This document shows, piece after piece, positions 1 to 10,139 of a DNA stretch of 64,000 bases. This DNA comes from Cristatella mucedo (lineage: Eukaryota; Bryozoa; Phylactolaemata; Cristatellidae), in NCBI GenBank assembly GCA_009760855.2, contig WPIO01000150.1, positions 126,001-190,000 of the forward strand, read 5' to 3'. Position 1 is the first letter of the stretch. Each line of letters begins with the position of its first letter. The position numbers were made by a program, and so were the translations under genes. The notes under the pieces were generated by a model. That model was not told the DNA's origin and made no database searches. It worked only from the letters and a program-made list of their open reading frames with translations.

Positions 1-480
1 TGGCTGGTAGGCTTGTCGTGACTTTCGTTTTGCTGGTCCACCAAAAAAAGCAACTAGGCCACAGCAAATGGCTATAAATATGGCTGCAAGGCTAGTTTTC
101 AAGTCCCAGAGGTTTGACCACGTGTCTCCTTTGCTAAAAGAGATAGGGTGATTGCCGGCTGATCGACGGAAACAGAGCAGAGTTTTTAGTGAACCCACAA
201 GGCCCGCCACGGCTTGGCTCCTCCATACTTAGCTGAACTGCTGTCCAGCTTCAGCCTCCTCGTAACTTCAGGTCCTGTGTGGACAATAAATTAGCTGTTC
301 AAGTTCTCCCTTTAAGACCGTCGACGACAGAAGCTTTAACTCTGCAAGTCTGTAGAAAGAGACTCGACGATTCTTAATCTACGACAACTACTCTCTTGCT
401 GCCGAATAGTGTTCACCGTTTTTAGCGACCCCGACCTGTTACTTCCATGCTACTCACTACCCCGTAAGGACGTAGTACTG
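1..480 (+). repeat. LINE family 1 remnant, 3' part of the reverse transcriptase ORF
   Basis: The stretch around 70-170 (Met-Ala-Ala-Arg-Leu-Val-Phe-Lys-Ser-Gln-Arg-Phe, then a Ser-Pro-Leu-Leu-Lys-Glu-like run) is nearly the same as bases 4360-4450, the end of a better preserved LINE ORF. The following bases keep the usual LINE C-terminal flavour (Tyr-Leu-Ala-Glu-Leu-Leu). It is broken by stops and cut by the window start, so it is a dead fragment of the same LINE family. Confidence 0.75.
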
Positions 481-489
481 GAATACATT

Positions 490-740
490 TAAAATATCTC
501 AGATACAGCCATTTAATTTGTGAAAATAAACCTGGTGTGAGAGGCACGTTCTAGTCAACATCAGAGTTCAATCAAACCGAGCGTTAGCCGTGGACGATAC
601 TCATTTCGGACCCTAATATACGATTTAATTCTTAAGCATAAGGAAGAAATTCTCCAATTTGCGAGAATCTATTAATTACGAAACTTTAATTTTCTAGGAG
701 CGAAGCATCTAACGTAGACTAGATATAAAACGTACGGGTC
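490..740. repeat. Diverged duplicate of 7620-7880
   Basis: Landmarks shared with 7620-7880 in the same order include the run AAATAAACCTGGTG, a GACACGTT-like block and the ending ACTAGAT-AAAACG. This is the left edge of a duplicated block whose right edge is 2690-2810, matching 8450-8565. No gene is visible in it. Confidence 0.6.
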
Positions 741-999
741 AGTTTTAACTTTTCTGTTGGTTGAGTTGTGCTAAAGTAATGAGATTCTGGCAGAGATTCT
801 GCCTGAAACCCGAACCCTGCAGAAGCGTTAAAATTGAAAAGTAAGGTACGAACGTATAGAGGTAAGGAAGCAATTTTTTCGAGGTTAAAAAATAGTAAAG
901 AAAAGAATTAGGAAACAAATATGACCAAATAAAGAATTGCATTGAAATACATGACGAAATTTCAAGTATGTTCGATCTAGCGACGGGCACATTTATACT

Positions 1000-1430
1000 T
1001 GCTCATCTCAAATAAAACCCCTCTATCTTGTTATCTCGGTCGTCTTTACGCTTTCGAATTCCTACTGTCCTACTTTCAAATTTCAAATTCCTACTTTCGA
1101 GTTTATATATATGTGCATATATATGAGTAATCTTATCGAGAATTTTGTTTAACTGGTATATACGTATTAGCCGGTGCTGCCCTGTTCTGCTAGGGTAAAG
1201 TGTGCTACCAGTGCTTCCCGGTTCAAGAACCACGACCGCACAGATTCCGAACCGGCAAAAAAGGTCTGAGACACAGTGGCGCCTGAAAACACGTTCGCTC
1301 CGCGAGTGGGATGCCAAGATCGGCCAGGCAGGCTTCAACATTTGGCCACCAGCTACCTAGAGCCTTGACCTGAAGGGCCTCACCACGAAGGGTCTCACCA
1401 CTGCCGACCAGTAGCCAGCAGTCAGGAAAA
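1000..1430. other. Unassigned GC-richer stretch
   Basis: This part is less AT-rich than its surroundings and has short ORFs on the minus strand. None has a recognisable motif, a signal peptide or good splice sites. It is absent from the duplicate block at 7.6-8.6 kb, so it may be part of an insertion running to about 2560. Confidence 0.3.
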
Positions 1431-1439
1431 ACTTGGCAA

Positions 1440-1699
<260 letters not shown>

Positions 1700-2555
1700 T
1701 AGTCAGACCATTCTAGCCGCTGTCGAACGGCACCGTCACATCCACAATAATTAACTCAGTACTGTTGCCAATGACCAGGTCCGGCATGAGAGCCACACCT
1801 GAGGCAAGCAGGAGGGCGTGGCCTGCCAACATGCAGTTGAGCCAGGTGGCAAAGTCGAAAACCGACTATTAGGCAACCCGGAACCAGACTGTGTATTTAG
1901 ATGCAGCATCGGAAGACAGTGAGTGGCTCAGCACGTGGCTAACGGCCTCTGCCTCCGTGAGGGATAGGCTGCAGTTGGTAACCGTCCCAGAGTCCTGCCC
2001 TACTCCTGGCAGCAGCCACTGGCAGCATGTCCATGTGCGCTTTGTGCACGTACCGCCAAGCCCGGAACGACAGGCCAAGACCCGTGGTCAGGAAGTGACT
2101 GTGGGTGGCGAATCTGTCCACGGCCAGGCAGCGGCTGACCCCTGACCCTTCGCAAGCTGGTCTGCCCGAGCCGGCCTTCATCGAGCCAGGCGAACTCTAG
2201 CAGCATCGTGATGACCACTCGTGTCGCGACACCGTCTGGGTTTGGTGGACACAGCCAGCACCTCAGCGTCGGTGAATACAGCCAGCACTTCAAGGCTGGC
2301 ATGCAAGGCGACATGAGAACAGCTTGAGGCACTTACCCTCGTCCGACCGTAGCGAGATAGGGCCATCCTTGTTGCCTGGGCCGAAGGCTGCTGGGCTCAG
2401 GTATCGCGAACACTCCCCGTCAGACGACGGCGAGCCATCCAGGCTGGCGACTGCTCGGTCGAGTCTGCCACTGGCGATTTGACGGACGCAGGCGTCAGGC
2501 GAGCACAGCATGCGACAGGCTTACGCAGCACATATGATGGGGGCAATTCGTCACG
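1700..2555. other. Unassigned GC-rich stretch
   Basis: Overlapping short ORFs occur on both strands, as expected in GC-rich non-coding DNA. I see no conserved domain, splice structure or terminal repeat. Together with 1000-1430 it interrupts a block that is otherwise duplicated at 7.6-8.6 kb. Confidence 0.3.
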
Positions 2556-2640
2556 AAGCAGATCGAGCCAAGCTCGATCTGCTTATATATATCTGCTTAT
2601 ACATATCTGCTCGAGATATATATATATATATATATATACA
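2556..2640. repeat. 13-bp inverted repeat followed by a TA-rich microsatellite
   Basis: AAGCAGATCGAGC at 2556-2568 pairs perfectly with GCTCGATCTGCTT at 2572-2584 across a 3-base loop. A TA-rich tract follows to 2640. A TA tract lies at the matching point of the duplicate (8224-8452). Confidence 0.8.
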
Positions 2641-2689
2641 TGCTCAAGCAGGCAATAATGTCACGTAATTTTTTTTACATTTAAGCTTA

Positions 2690-2810
2690 AAGAAATGTAT
2701 AGTATGTGTTCGGTATCAAGTAAGACTGCATGCACAGTGTATATGCTACATCAACTATGAATGCAAGAAGCAACATGGAGCAATTAATTACGCCAGAAGT
2801 GACAAATTTA
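2690..2810. repeat. Diverged duplicate of 8450-8565
   Basis: Both stretches carry the ordered landmarks GTTC-GTATCAA or GTTC-GCATCAA, ACAGTG, ATGC-TC, ATGAATGCAAGAAG and CAATTAATTAC. They lie directly right of TA-rich DNA in both places. Confidence 0.7.
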
Positions 2811-3260
2811 AAAAAGATTTAAACGCTAACGATGCTAAAACCCAATACTCACCTGAATTGAAAATTTGCAAACGCAATAAAGGTAGTCGCACTCACGCAA
2901 ACACTTTGAAACTAAATATCATCCTCATGGTATCATCAGACGTGGTTCCTTCTGAATACCCTCACTCTTCTACAAACGACTAAGATCTTGAAAAGCTTAA
3001 GAGTTTTAGCAACAATTAATTTATCTTGAAAAGCTGCTTTCTTAAAACCACTTACTCAAAGTTAGTATTGTATTCCAGAGAGTACTGTTCGGAACTTATT
3101 AGTAGTAACGGAGCGGCTACTATGAATCGCTATCAACAAAACTGTATTACCCCAAGTAGCTGCCGATAGAAAATTTGTTCTCGTTTTCTTATTGACGAAG
3201 TTTCAGTAATAACGACATGTGCTCATAATAAAAAACTGTTTCCTACACTAAATACTAGGT
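2811..3260. other. AT-rich stretch without visible features
   Basis: No ORF, splice signal or repeat family that I recognise. Confidence 0.5.
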
Positions 3261-3370
3261 AATTGAACAGCCTATTTTATAAGGCAATAGAAGACCCTCG
3301 ATGGCATCATCATCGCTTGCAGCGGCGATAAAGAACCACGACATCGAGACCTGGGTTGTGAAAAGCAAGA
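3261..3370 (-). repeat. SINE family B fragment
   Basis: The order GAACAGCCT, GAAGA-CCT, GGC-ATCA-CA and the CGATAAAGAACC block matches 43850-43990 and 57045-57160. Only the 3' body is preserved; the tRNA-like head is not clear in this copy. Confidence 0.55.
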
Positions 3371-3624
3371 AGATAAGCACTAAATGAACGCAAATTCAAT
3401 TTTCCATAGGATTCAAATTATCCTTCTTGTTAACTATTAGCTACTGGGAGATTAGTGCTCTCTTTGAAAGCTGTCTCCGGCTGAGACCTGGCTGAAAATG
3501 ATTAACAACTGGGCTATTACGGACGGTACAAAAAAAGATTATTCGTTGAATGACTGTCAGAGAACACTGGGAACTTGAATCAAGCATGATATTACTCACA
3601 ATTTGATTGCATTTCCCTTTGCAG

Positions 3625-3706
3625 TAAATGTAACGCGCATAGAGATTGAATTCTCCGTGGGCACTTTATCAAGTGCATTATTATTATTATTATTATTAAT
3701 ATTACT
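3625..3706 (+). repeat. LINE family 2 / SINE 3' tail ending in an ATT microsatellite
   Basis: This is a version of the tail with core AGATTGAATTCTC and GGGCACTTTATCAAGTG, ending in repeated ATT. The same tail occurs at 8895-8945, 27593-27668, 45950-46025 and 48238-48312, and reversed at 43316, 57475, 58195 and 62045. Confidence 0.8.
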
Positions 3707-3914
3707 AATAACGTTAACTATCAAATTTTAATAGTGAATGAGTTCATTGAAGAATGAACTTGCTGGCTCTCGAAGGTGTTCAATGGTACGTCTGTGTAAT
3801 AATACAAATAGAAGGCGATGCAATTCATTTGCATTTCACCTCCAAGAATAGATTTCAATTGCACATGAAGGAAAGCTACCAAGAGAGTATTATTGGAATC
3901 GGGCTAGTCTAATA

Positions 3915-4672
3915 TTGAAGAGAAGACCTTTAAAGACATTTAAACCGTCGGAATCTGCTGCAGCGACTGATAAACTGAATGCTTGCCTTGCCGATATTCG
4001 ATCCTGGATGTCGGAAAACTTCCTGAAATTAAATGACGATAAAACCAATCTGCTGATCATAGGACACCCTAAGCGTGTAGCTGTATTAAAAGGCTTTGCT
4101 CTTCTAATAGGTGATGCTATTGTGCGACCTTCACCACGTGCTCGTAATCTTGGTGTCGTGTTCGACAGCTGCCTCAATTGCAAAAGCTTCATTCAGAAGA
4201 CTGCCTCTACAGCTAGCCATCACATCCTATCCCTATCCAAGATTAGAAGCTGTCTACCACCATGGCTTGTAAAAAATTTAACTAGCTCTTTAGTTCTGTC
4301 TCGGCTTGATTATTGTAATTCCCTTTTGGCTGGGCTGCCAAAGAAAGCTATTATGCCACTGCAGCTGACTATGAATATGGCTGCAAGGCTGGTCTTCAAG
4401 TCCCAGCGGTTTGAGCACGTGTCACCTCTGCTGAAAGAGCTAGGTTGGTTGCTGGTTTAGCAAAGGATACAGAGCAAAGTTCTTACGCTACCCACAAGGC
4501 CCGACACTGCTTAGCTCCTTCTGCTGTCTCCCGTCTAAGTCTGTTGGCTACCGAATGCGTACCGAAAGCCGCTTAGGCTGTGAGTGAGCTATACAAAAAT
4601 GTCCTGCGTAACACCTACATGGTCTTTATGACTTTGTGGAGTTACTGACGGATATACATTACATTACATTAC
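3915..4672 (+). mobile_element. LINE family 1, 5'-truncated copy with intact RT C-terminal ORF
   Basis: An open frame of 181 codons (3915-4460) encodes the part after the RT active site: the Phe-Lys-Pro-Ser-Glu-Ser-Ala-Ala-Ala block, Leu-Lys-Leu-Asn-Asp-Asp-Lys-Thr, then Ile-Gly-His-Pro-Lys-Arg, Asn-Leu-Gly-Val-Val-Phe-Asp and a Leu-Asp-Tyr-Cys-Asn-Ser-Leu-Leu block. These are typical of CR1/L2/Crack-type non-LTR retrotransposons. The copy starts abruptly, as 5'-truncated LINEs do, and ends in tandem ACATT at about 4650-4672, which looks like the family's tail. It lacks the endonuclease and the RT catalytic motif, so it cannot be autonomous. Confidence 0.88.
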
Positions 4673-5200
4673 AAGACCGTGGGTAACAAGCATGAGCAAC
4701 ACACGTGGGTGCGAGGTGAGCTGCAAAGTGCACCAGAATGCATCGCTATATTTCTTGATACTTTTTTAAAAGCTCATTGGTAGGAAAATAATCCCTTTGG
4801 GTTGTCATTTGGTTGCTTATGTGTTCACATGCTGTCAGCGTTATCCCTAAGCAAATTACTTCCCGCATTCGCGGCTAAGCGTAAAATATCTAGCCGAGAA
4901 TTATTTGTATTGAAAGGGCTACCGAAACATTGTAATATAGTTTTTAATATTGAAAATCTAGAGTAACCTTTTCTTACAAAAAATGCTGATATATTGAAAA
5001 TGTCCTTAGCTGTATTGAAATGAAATTTATAGCATTTACGATGCTTTAAAAATGTCTTCAATATTTATAAAAAAGCTGACAGATTAAAACTTTTACTATC
5101 AAAAGTACTGAGACCGGCTTAAGAATTTAATGAAAGCTGTTATTGTTCCTAAAATTATGTGTTCTAAGATAATTGTAATGGTAATATAATTCCCTTGTAT
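4673..5200. other. AT-rich stretch without visible features
   Basis: A minus-strand ORF of 78 codons lies at 4825-5061, but it has no recognisable motif and AT-driven composition. By position it should hold the IgGFc exons of gene A if that copy followed the layout of gene B; I could not see them. Confidence 0.4.
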
Positions 5201-7270
5201 AGCGACTGTGCTAAAGCATTTAGTCATGGAGGTATTGCAAGCATCATCAAACGTTGTTTCCGGAATATCAAGTGCGAAGGTTGTTCATGCATGAGGGATA
5301 TCCCGTCTTCACTTTTGTAGCACACAATTTGGTAATCGCGATATTTTCAACTTTCGGAGAATACAACCCTTGCAAAACCACACTGCTGAGTTTGTATTTA
5401 TAAAATCAAAAAGACACAGAATGAGGAGAGACTAGTCGGGTACCCGGTGCATTCATGGTTGCTCGAATAATACTTATCGGCTGATCACCAGTGCTCTAAA
5501 GTCTCCTATTGACAGACCCTGGACATTTGCTGTGCAGTGCCGGTTATGTCTACGCAAGATTAGAGGCACTCACAAAAAACGACACTGCAATCAATGACTT
5601 AAAAACCTGGCAAATGACCATGCAAAATTGGAAGAGAGACAATCGAAATATGCATTCACAATTAGGTCGATATACATTGGAACCTTTGCTGTTTGAAGAG
5701 ATTAAAAGTAAAGCCCCTACAACTAACTTTTATATTTGGAAACTTGAACGTTAGAACCCTGATGACCTTTCAGAATTTTTTTCATTGATATGAAAGGCAG
5801 TAGTAATACTAAGTGGAAGTTGGCCAGGCTCTCCTAGTCTAGAATCGCTTTCTTAATTAGTGTTCAGACCAAATTAATTTTGAAAAGGTCAGATTCAATA
5901 GATTTAGCACAGGAATTATTTAAAAAGTTAGCTACGTGTGCTAGAGGAAGACCTACAATTCCCATAGCAAGAATTAAGGGCCTGGATAGTAGAGGGCTAG
6001 GAAAACTATTCGAGCACGAAAGTAATTTCAGAGAGAGGCCAGCTGTGGCAGTCTCTAGAGCAGTCAGTAGGTGCTGCAAGGAAGTCGTGGCGACGATTCG
6101 TTTAATCTTGTTTATCAAGCATAAGAGTTTAGTAACGATACTGTTACGTTACCAATAGAATTCCTTATAGTGTCTATCATGCGTGGTTAAATTTGCTTTC
6201 CTTCCATGTGCTCATCAGGCATGGAACTTACTATTGTCTGGCGTCACGACATCCTCTAACTTTACGAAATTTAAGCAAATGCTTAGAACACATCTTAGTA
6301 AAGCAGCAGCTACTAGGTTCACGATGCCCAACTAGGCTGGTGCACTTTTAGCTTGTCGGAGAAGAGCATCGGAGTGCTACCAAGATCTAGTAGCATGGCT
6401 TCATGAAAGAAAACGGTGGAATTTTGTATAGGATTGGAGTTTTAGCAGGACGCAGTAGCTCGTGTTCGAGATGTCGGGCTCTTAACGTAGGAAAGTAAGA
6501 ATTGAGTAGATCATCTGGTAACTTAGTTCAGTCCTCTCAACAAAAATACATATTGGTACAGGGAGAAGGCAATGCGTTTTATTATGATTTCAATGATTTC
6601 TGAGCGTCTAGATACGAAGTTAAATAAAATCCGTTTCCACTCCAGAAACGAAACAGCTTTACAATTAGCTAAGCAGCAGCCGATAGACATGCTCACAACT
6701 CACAAATAGTACTAATACGACATTTCGCAAAATGTACTTAATTGTGGAAGAAACAGATTTTAAACAGCTGAAGGAAATTGTGTGCGTATGATATTTTCTG
6801 AGCTGAAGAGTCTAGCTGACTATAGACTCTCTTCAATGTTGGTAGACGATGAGAAGACTTAAAACCTACTTGTGCGTCTCACTCGGGAATGAGCCCTATG
6901 AGGCCTGCCTAACCAGGGGCAGAACCTAAGTCTAATACTACGGCTCAGGTTAATTCTAGATATTACAGGTTGAGCCGGCACCCCCTAAAGAATCCGAAGA
7001 TATTGCACCTCACCATTTGCAGACGTGGGTTGCATGGAATCTCTCTATCCCCTAATCTGCGCTAGCAGCAGATTTTTCATTGAATCATTGACAGTGATTG
7101 CTGTGTTGTTGGCATTGATAAAACGTTTGCAGGCCCAGGAAAATGGAGGAAAATGTGTCAGTAATATATTCAGCTAGCCCTAGCTTACCGTACTCTTCTA
7201 TTTTGCTATCAAACACGAGAAATGCTAGTTACATCATTCCTCTGAATAACCTTTTTAAACTGTAGCTGCT
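5200..7270. repeat. Segmental duplication copy 1 (pairs with 21830-23760)
   Basis: Ordered matches with 21830-23760 include: GAGGTAT-GCAAGCATCATCA; GTTCATGCAT; a stretch with CTCTCCTAGTCTAGAAT; GGCGTCACGACAT; CTCCAGAAACGAAA with TTAGCTAAGCAGCAGC; CATTGAATCATTG; and AGCTAGCCCTAGCTTA-CGTA. The two copies differ by many substitutions and indels, so the duplication is old. In gene B the matching block lies in the intron after the second EGF exon. Confidence 0.85.
6205..6335 (+). repeat. LINE ORF C-terminus relic
   Basis: One frame reads Ala-Trp-Asn-Leu-Leu-Leu-Ser, then Phe-Thr-Lys-Phe-Lys-Gln-Met-Leu-Arg-Thr-His-Leu and a stop at 6333. This is the usual C-terminal signature of CR1/L2-type LINE proteins. 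The paralogous bases near 22860-22930 keep part of it. Confidence 0.65.
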
Positions 7271-7620
7271 ACAAAAGATAGTAGAGACAGCAGTCTCAGC
7301 GACCAGAAACACCTTTGTCAGAGAAGCTTGACTTTTTGCCAGCAAATGCCTAAGTAAATATCACGTTATGCATTTCAAATGAAGGAAGTTTTGTGTCCCT
7401 TCATTTATCACGATGACGTGTGTTATCAAGCGTGATTAACCTAGAAGTTATGAGAAATAACCAGCCGACGCAAGATCTAACGTGGCTGCCAGTTTTATGA
7501 AAGGCCTGCTGCTGGACATCATCAACTTAAATTGCTGGTGCTACCTATTTTAGTGAATTCGTCCAGACACTGCATTGTTTATTATATTTTGTAGAATAAA
7601 AAAGACAGTAATACCTGAAT
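7271..7620. other. Unassigned stretch
   Basis: No coding or repeat feature recognised apart from weak similarity of its end to 430-500. Confidence 0.35.
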
Positions 7621-7880
7621 ACGCTACACGTAAGTCGTATTCAGCCATTTTATTTGTAGAAATAAACCTGGTGAGAAAGACACGTTTCAGGTGACTTCAG
7701 AGTCTAATCACAAAGCACGCCTGCCATTAAGAATACACAAAATTATAATCTCTAATCTACAATTTGATTCTAAAGGTTATGGGAAGATTAATTAACAGAT
7801 ATTAACGCGTTCATTAGGACTTTGTAACGTGCAAAGAAGCCAGCACTGCAAATAGACTAGATGCAAAACGAATGAAAAAT
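7620..7880. repeat. Diverged duplicate of 490-740
   Basis: Same ordered landmarks as listed for 490-740. The pair is separated from the second matching pair (2690-2810 and 8450-8565) by unrelated material in each copy. Confidence 0.6.
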
Positions 7881-8223
7881 GTATAGTCTCTGTTCGTAGA
7901 GCCGAGCTGCAATAGAAAAAATAGTGCTAAGAACCACAGATATAACTCTACAGAAAGAATTAATATGGAAATTTAGATAAAACCGCATGGATATGATGAA
8001 ATGAATTATTAGCAGGTTAGCTACAAACAGAATCATCCAAAAATGATGTTCTCAAATTAAGGGCGTCGGATAATTATCGAACGCGCATAATTGAGTACAA
8101 TAGCGTGAGGGGCAAATTTATAATTACTCCATTAAATAAGGGCTTCTCCATCATTCTCGTGGCTTAGATTTTATCTTTTTACGGTTTATCCTTTGAATAA
8201 TTACTATACATTTGGCATAGAAA

Positions 8224-8360
8224 TATACTAATATATATATATATATATATACATAGGTATATGTATGAAGTGTAGTTAATATAAATTACCATATATACAT
8301 ATATATATATATATATATAAAGGCATATATATGCGTATATATATATATATGCTTATATAT

Positions 8361-8395
<35 letters not shown>

Positions 8396-8452
8396 AATGC
8401 TTTTATATATATATATATATAAATATATATGTATTTATTTATATATTTATAT
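8224..8452. repeat. TA-rich microsatellite
   Basis: A long imperfect TA array with ATAA and ATGC interruptions. It can fold on itself in many ways. Confidence 0.95.
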
Positions 8453-8560
8453 ATCATCACGTGTAGTGTTTGTTCCGCATCAAATAAGAATACAGGTACA
8501 GTGCACATGCTTCGTCAAGAATGAATGCAAGAAGTGGCAATCAATTAATTACACGCGATG

Positions 8561-8815
8561 TTGGAGGTAAGTCGTGGTGTTGGAGGCTCCCGGTCTCCCG
8601 GAGTACTGCACCTGGATGGTTGCAAGCGTGCTCCGGCGATGCGGCCACGTACGCAAAGCGACAAGTACCGAGGCCCGAGCGGGGCTGGATAGCACGCTCG
8701 TTGAGACTTGTACATTCCACGTTCCCCGTGTAGCGTGTTCGTGACCCCTCCCCCCCCGTGTGTTAGCGTCTTTCAGCGGAAGCTCTCGACTGTGGTAGTT
8801 GTCAAATCAGACTAG
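8561..8815. other. GC-rich stretch, unassigned
   Basis: This stretch is clearly richer in GC than its neighbours. A 70-codon ORF at 8521-8733 has no recognisable motif. A poly-C run lies at about 8748-8756. It may be the left part of an old inserted element, since GC-rich bases continue right of the SINE at 8960-9330 and include a TATAAAG at about 9191. Confidence 0.3.
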
Positions 8816-8819
8816 CCAG

Positions 8820-8960
8820 CCGAGCTGGCTTGGTCTAGCGGTTAAGGTGCTCGCTCCGACCACGGTCTGACTGTGGTCGTAGGCTCGAGCCCCGAGGCAT
8901 ATGTGAAGCGCCTGAATAAAGATTAAGTTCTCTTGGGGCGCTTGATAAATGAATTATTTA
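8820..8960 (+). mobile_element. SINE family A, tRNA-derived head with LINE family 2 tail
   Basis: The head has a good RNA polymerase III A box (TGGTCTAGCGG near 8829-8839) and a B box-like GGCTCGAGCCCC at about 8882-8893. It then runs straight into the tail AAGCGCCTGAATAAAGATTA followed by GTTCTCTTGGGGCGCTT, which is the 3' end shared with LINE family 2. A tRNA-like promoter fused to a LINE tail is the standard build of a SINE moved by that LINE. It is too degenerate and too long to be a plain tRNA gene. Confidence 0.8.
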
Positions 8961-9404
8961 TATATTTATTTTATTTATTAAGCAGTTACTCTGTCAGCCG
9001 GGTCTTGAACGGCGTACGCTCGTACTGTTTGATTCGGAGTCGGTACAACAACAGGACTGCGAAAGCCGACAGACCAACTAACACGTTTGTTCGTGCTTGC
9101 TGCGTCGCCTCGCGCCGCTATAATTTACTTTGTTTAGTAACCTCCCTGTAGACTTGTTTAGTCCCCAAGTTGTTGTTGGCGCATGCGTTACTATAAAGAG
9201 GTTTAACCTGACTGCCACTCGTCTTACCCTAGCTCAGCGGCATGGCGAGCAGCAGTGTGGCCGGAGTACAACCGGGTTTGGCAGGAACTAGCCTTTGACC
9301 CCAGGATCACGGCTACATCTCTAACTGATTAGTCTTCGATATGAAAGTAACTTAGCGGCCACTGAAACCGTGACAATCTTGTATTCTAATGTATCTCCTT
9401 CGGT
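8961..9404. other. Unassigned stretch with a TATA-like site
   Basis: Moderately GC-rich DNA with TATAAAG near 9191 and no ORF with a known domain. It may belong to the same old insertion as 8561-8815, interrupted by the SINE. Confidence 0.25.
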
Positions 9405-9840
9405 AAACAAAACAAAGTCATAAAGACTATGTGGGTGTTACTCAGGAGTGTTTTGGATAGTCCACTCCCAGTCTAGGCATCTTTCGGTATGCAAACAGAC
9501 TTCATCTCAGGCAACAAAGAGAAACTGGGAAGCATAGCAGACTCAGGAGAGCATTTAAGGTGGTGGGGAGTAGCATTGAAGGGGCAGCTCAGGACTGCTG
9601 AAAAGGATATGCAATAGTCGGCAGCAGGAGAGTAGTTGTCCAGTAAGAACTTCGGAAGTGAGTTCCACAGTCATGAATTTGTGTTACCTCTGTAGTCAAT
9701 AATGAGCTACTAGGAACATGGTGTGCCCTTAAAATTTCCCTGTGGCAGAGATCTCGCCTAAATGGCAGACTGTTTGGCTACTACAGCCGGTGCACTATAA
9801 GATTTTTGATTTTATCGATATCCTAGATAACTCAAAACTC
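9405..9840 (-). repeat. LINE family 1 3'-end fragment
   Basis: Read on the minus strand it ends in AACACCCACATAGTC-TTTATGACTTTGT, matching the end of the copy at 3915-4672 just before its ACATT tail. Its body parallels 10140-10500, with CGGTATGCA, CTGACTTCGTCTCA-like and GGAGAGCA blocks. Confidence 0.7.
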
Positions 9841-10139
9841 GTAGAAAATGCCTGCACAGCTAGCGATCACTCCGATCCATGTGTAAGATTATGAAATCGT
9901 CAACTGTATGGTTTGGCAAAAACTTGAATTGATCTTGGCCCTGAGTGTGCTGAAATAATATAATTTCGTATTCACCTGGCTTCCAGTAAATTCGTCCAGC
10001 CTGAGCAGCTGGTGCTGCAAATAGCTACAAGACTCGTTAACAAATCCCTGAGGTCCAGATATTACTATCCATGCAAGAGTAAGCTGCAAATATTTTTTCA
10101 GATCAAGAAATAATTGTCGTAAATCTCAATGTGGTAAAT

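Noticed and set aside
8820-8900. Functional tRNA gene
   Set aside because: A and B boxes are present but no cloverleaf with proper stems follows, and a LINE-type tail is attached, so it is a SINE.
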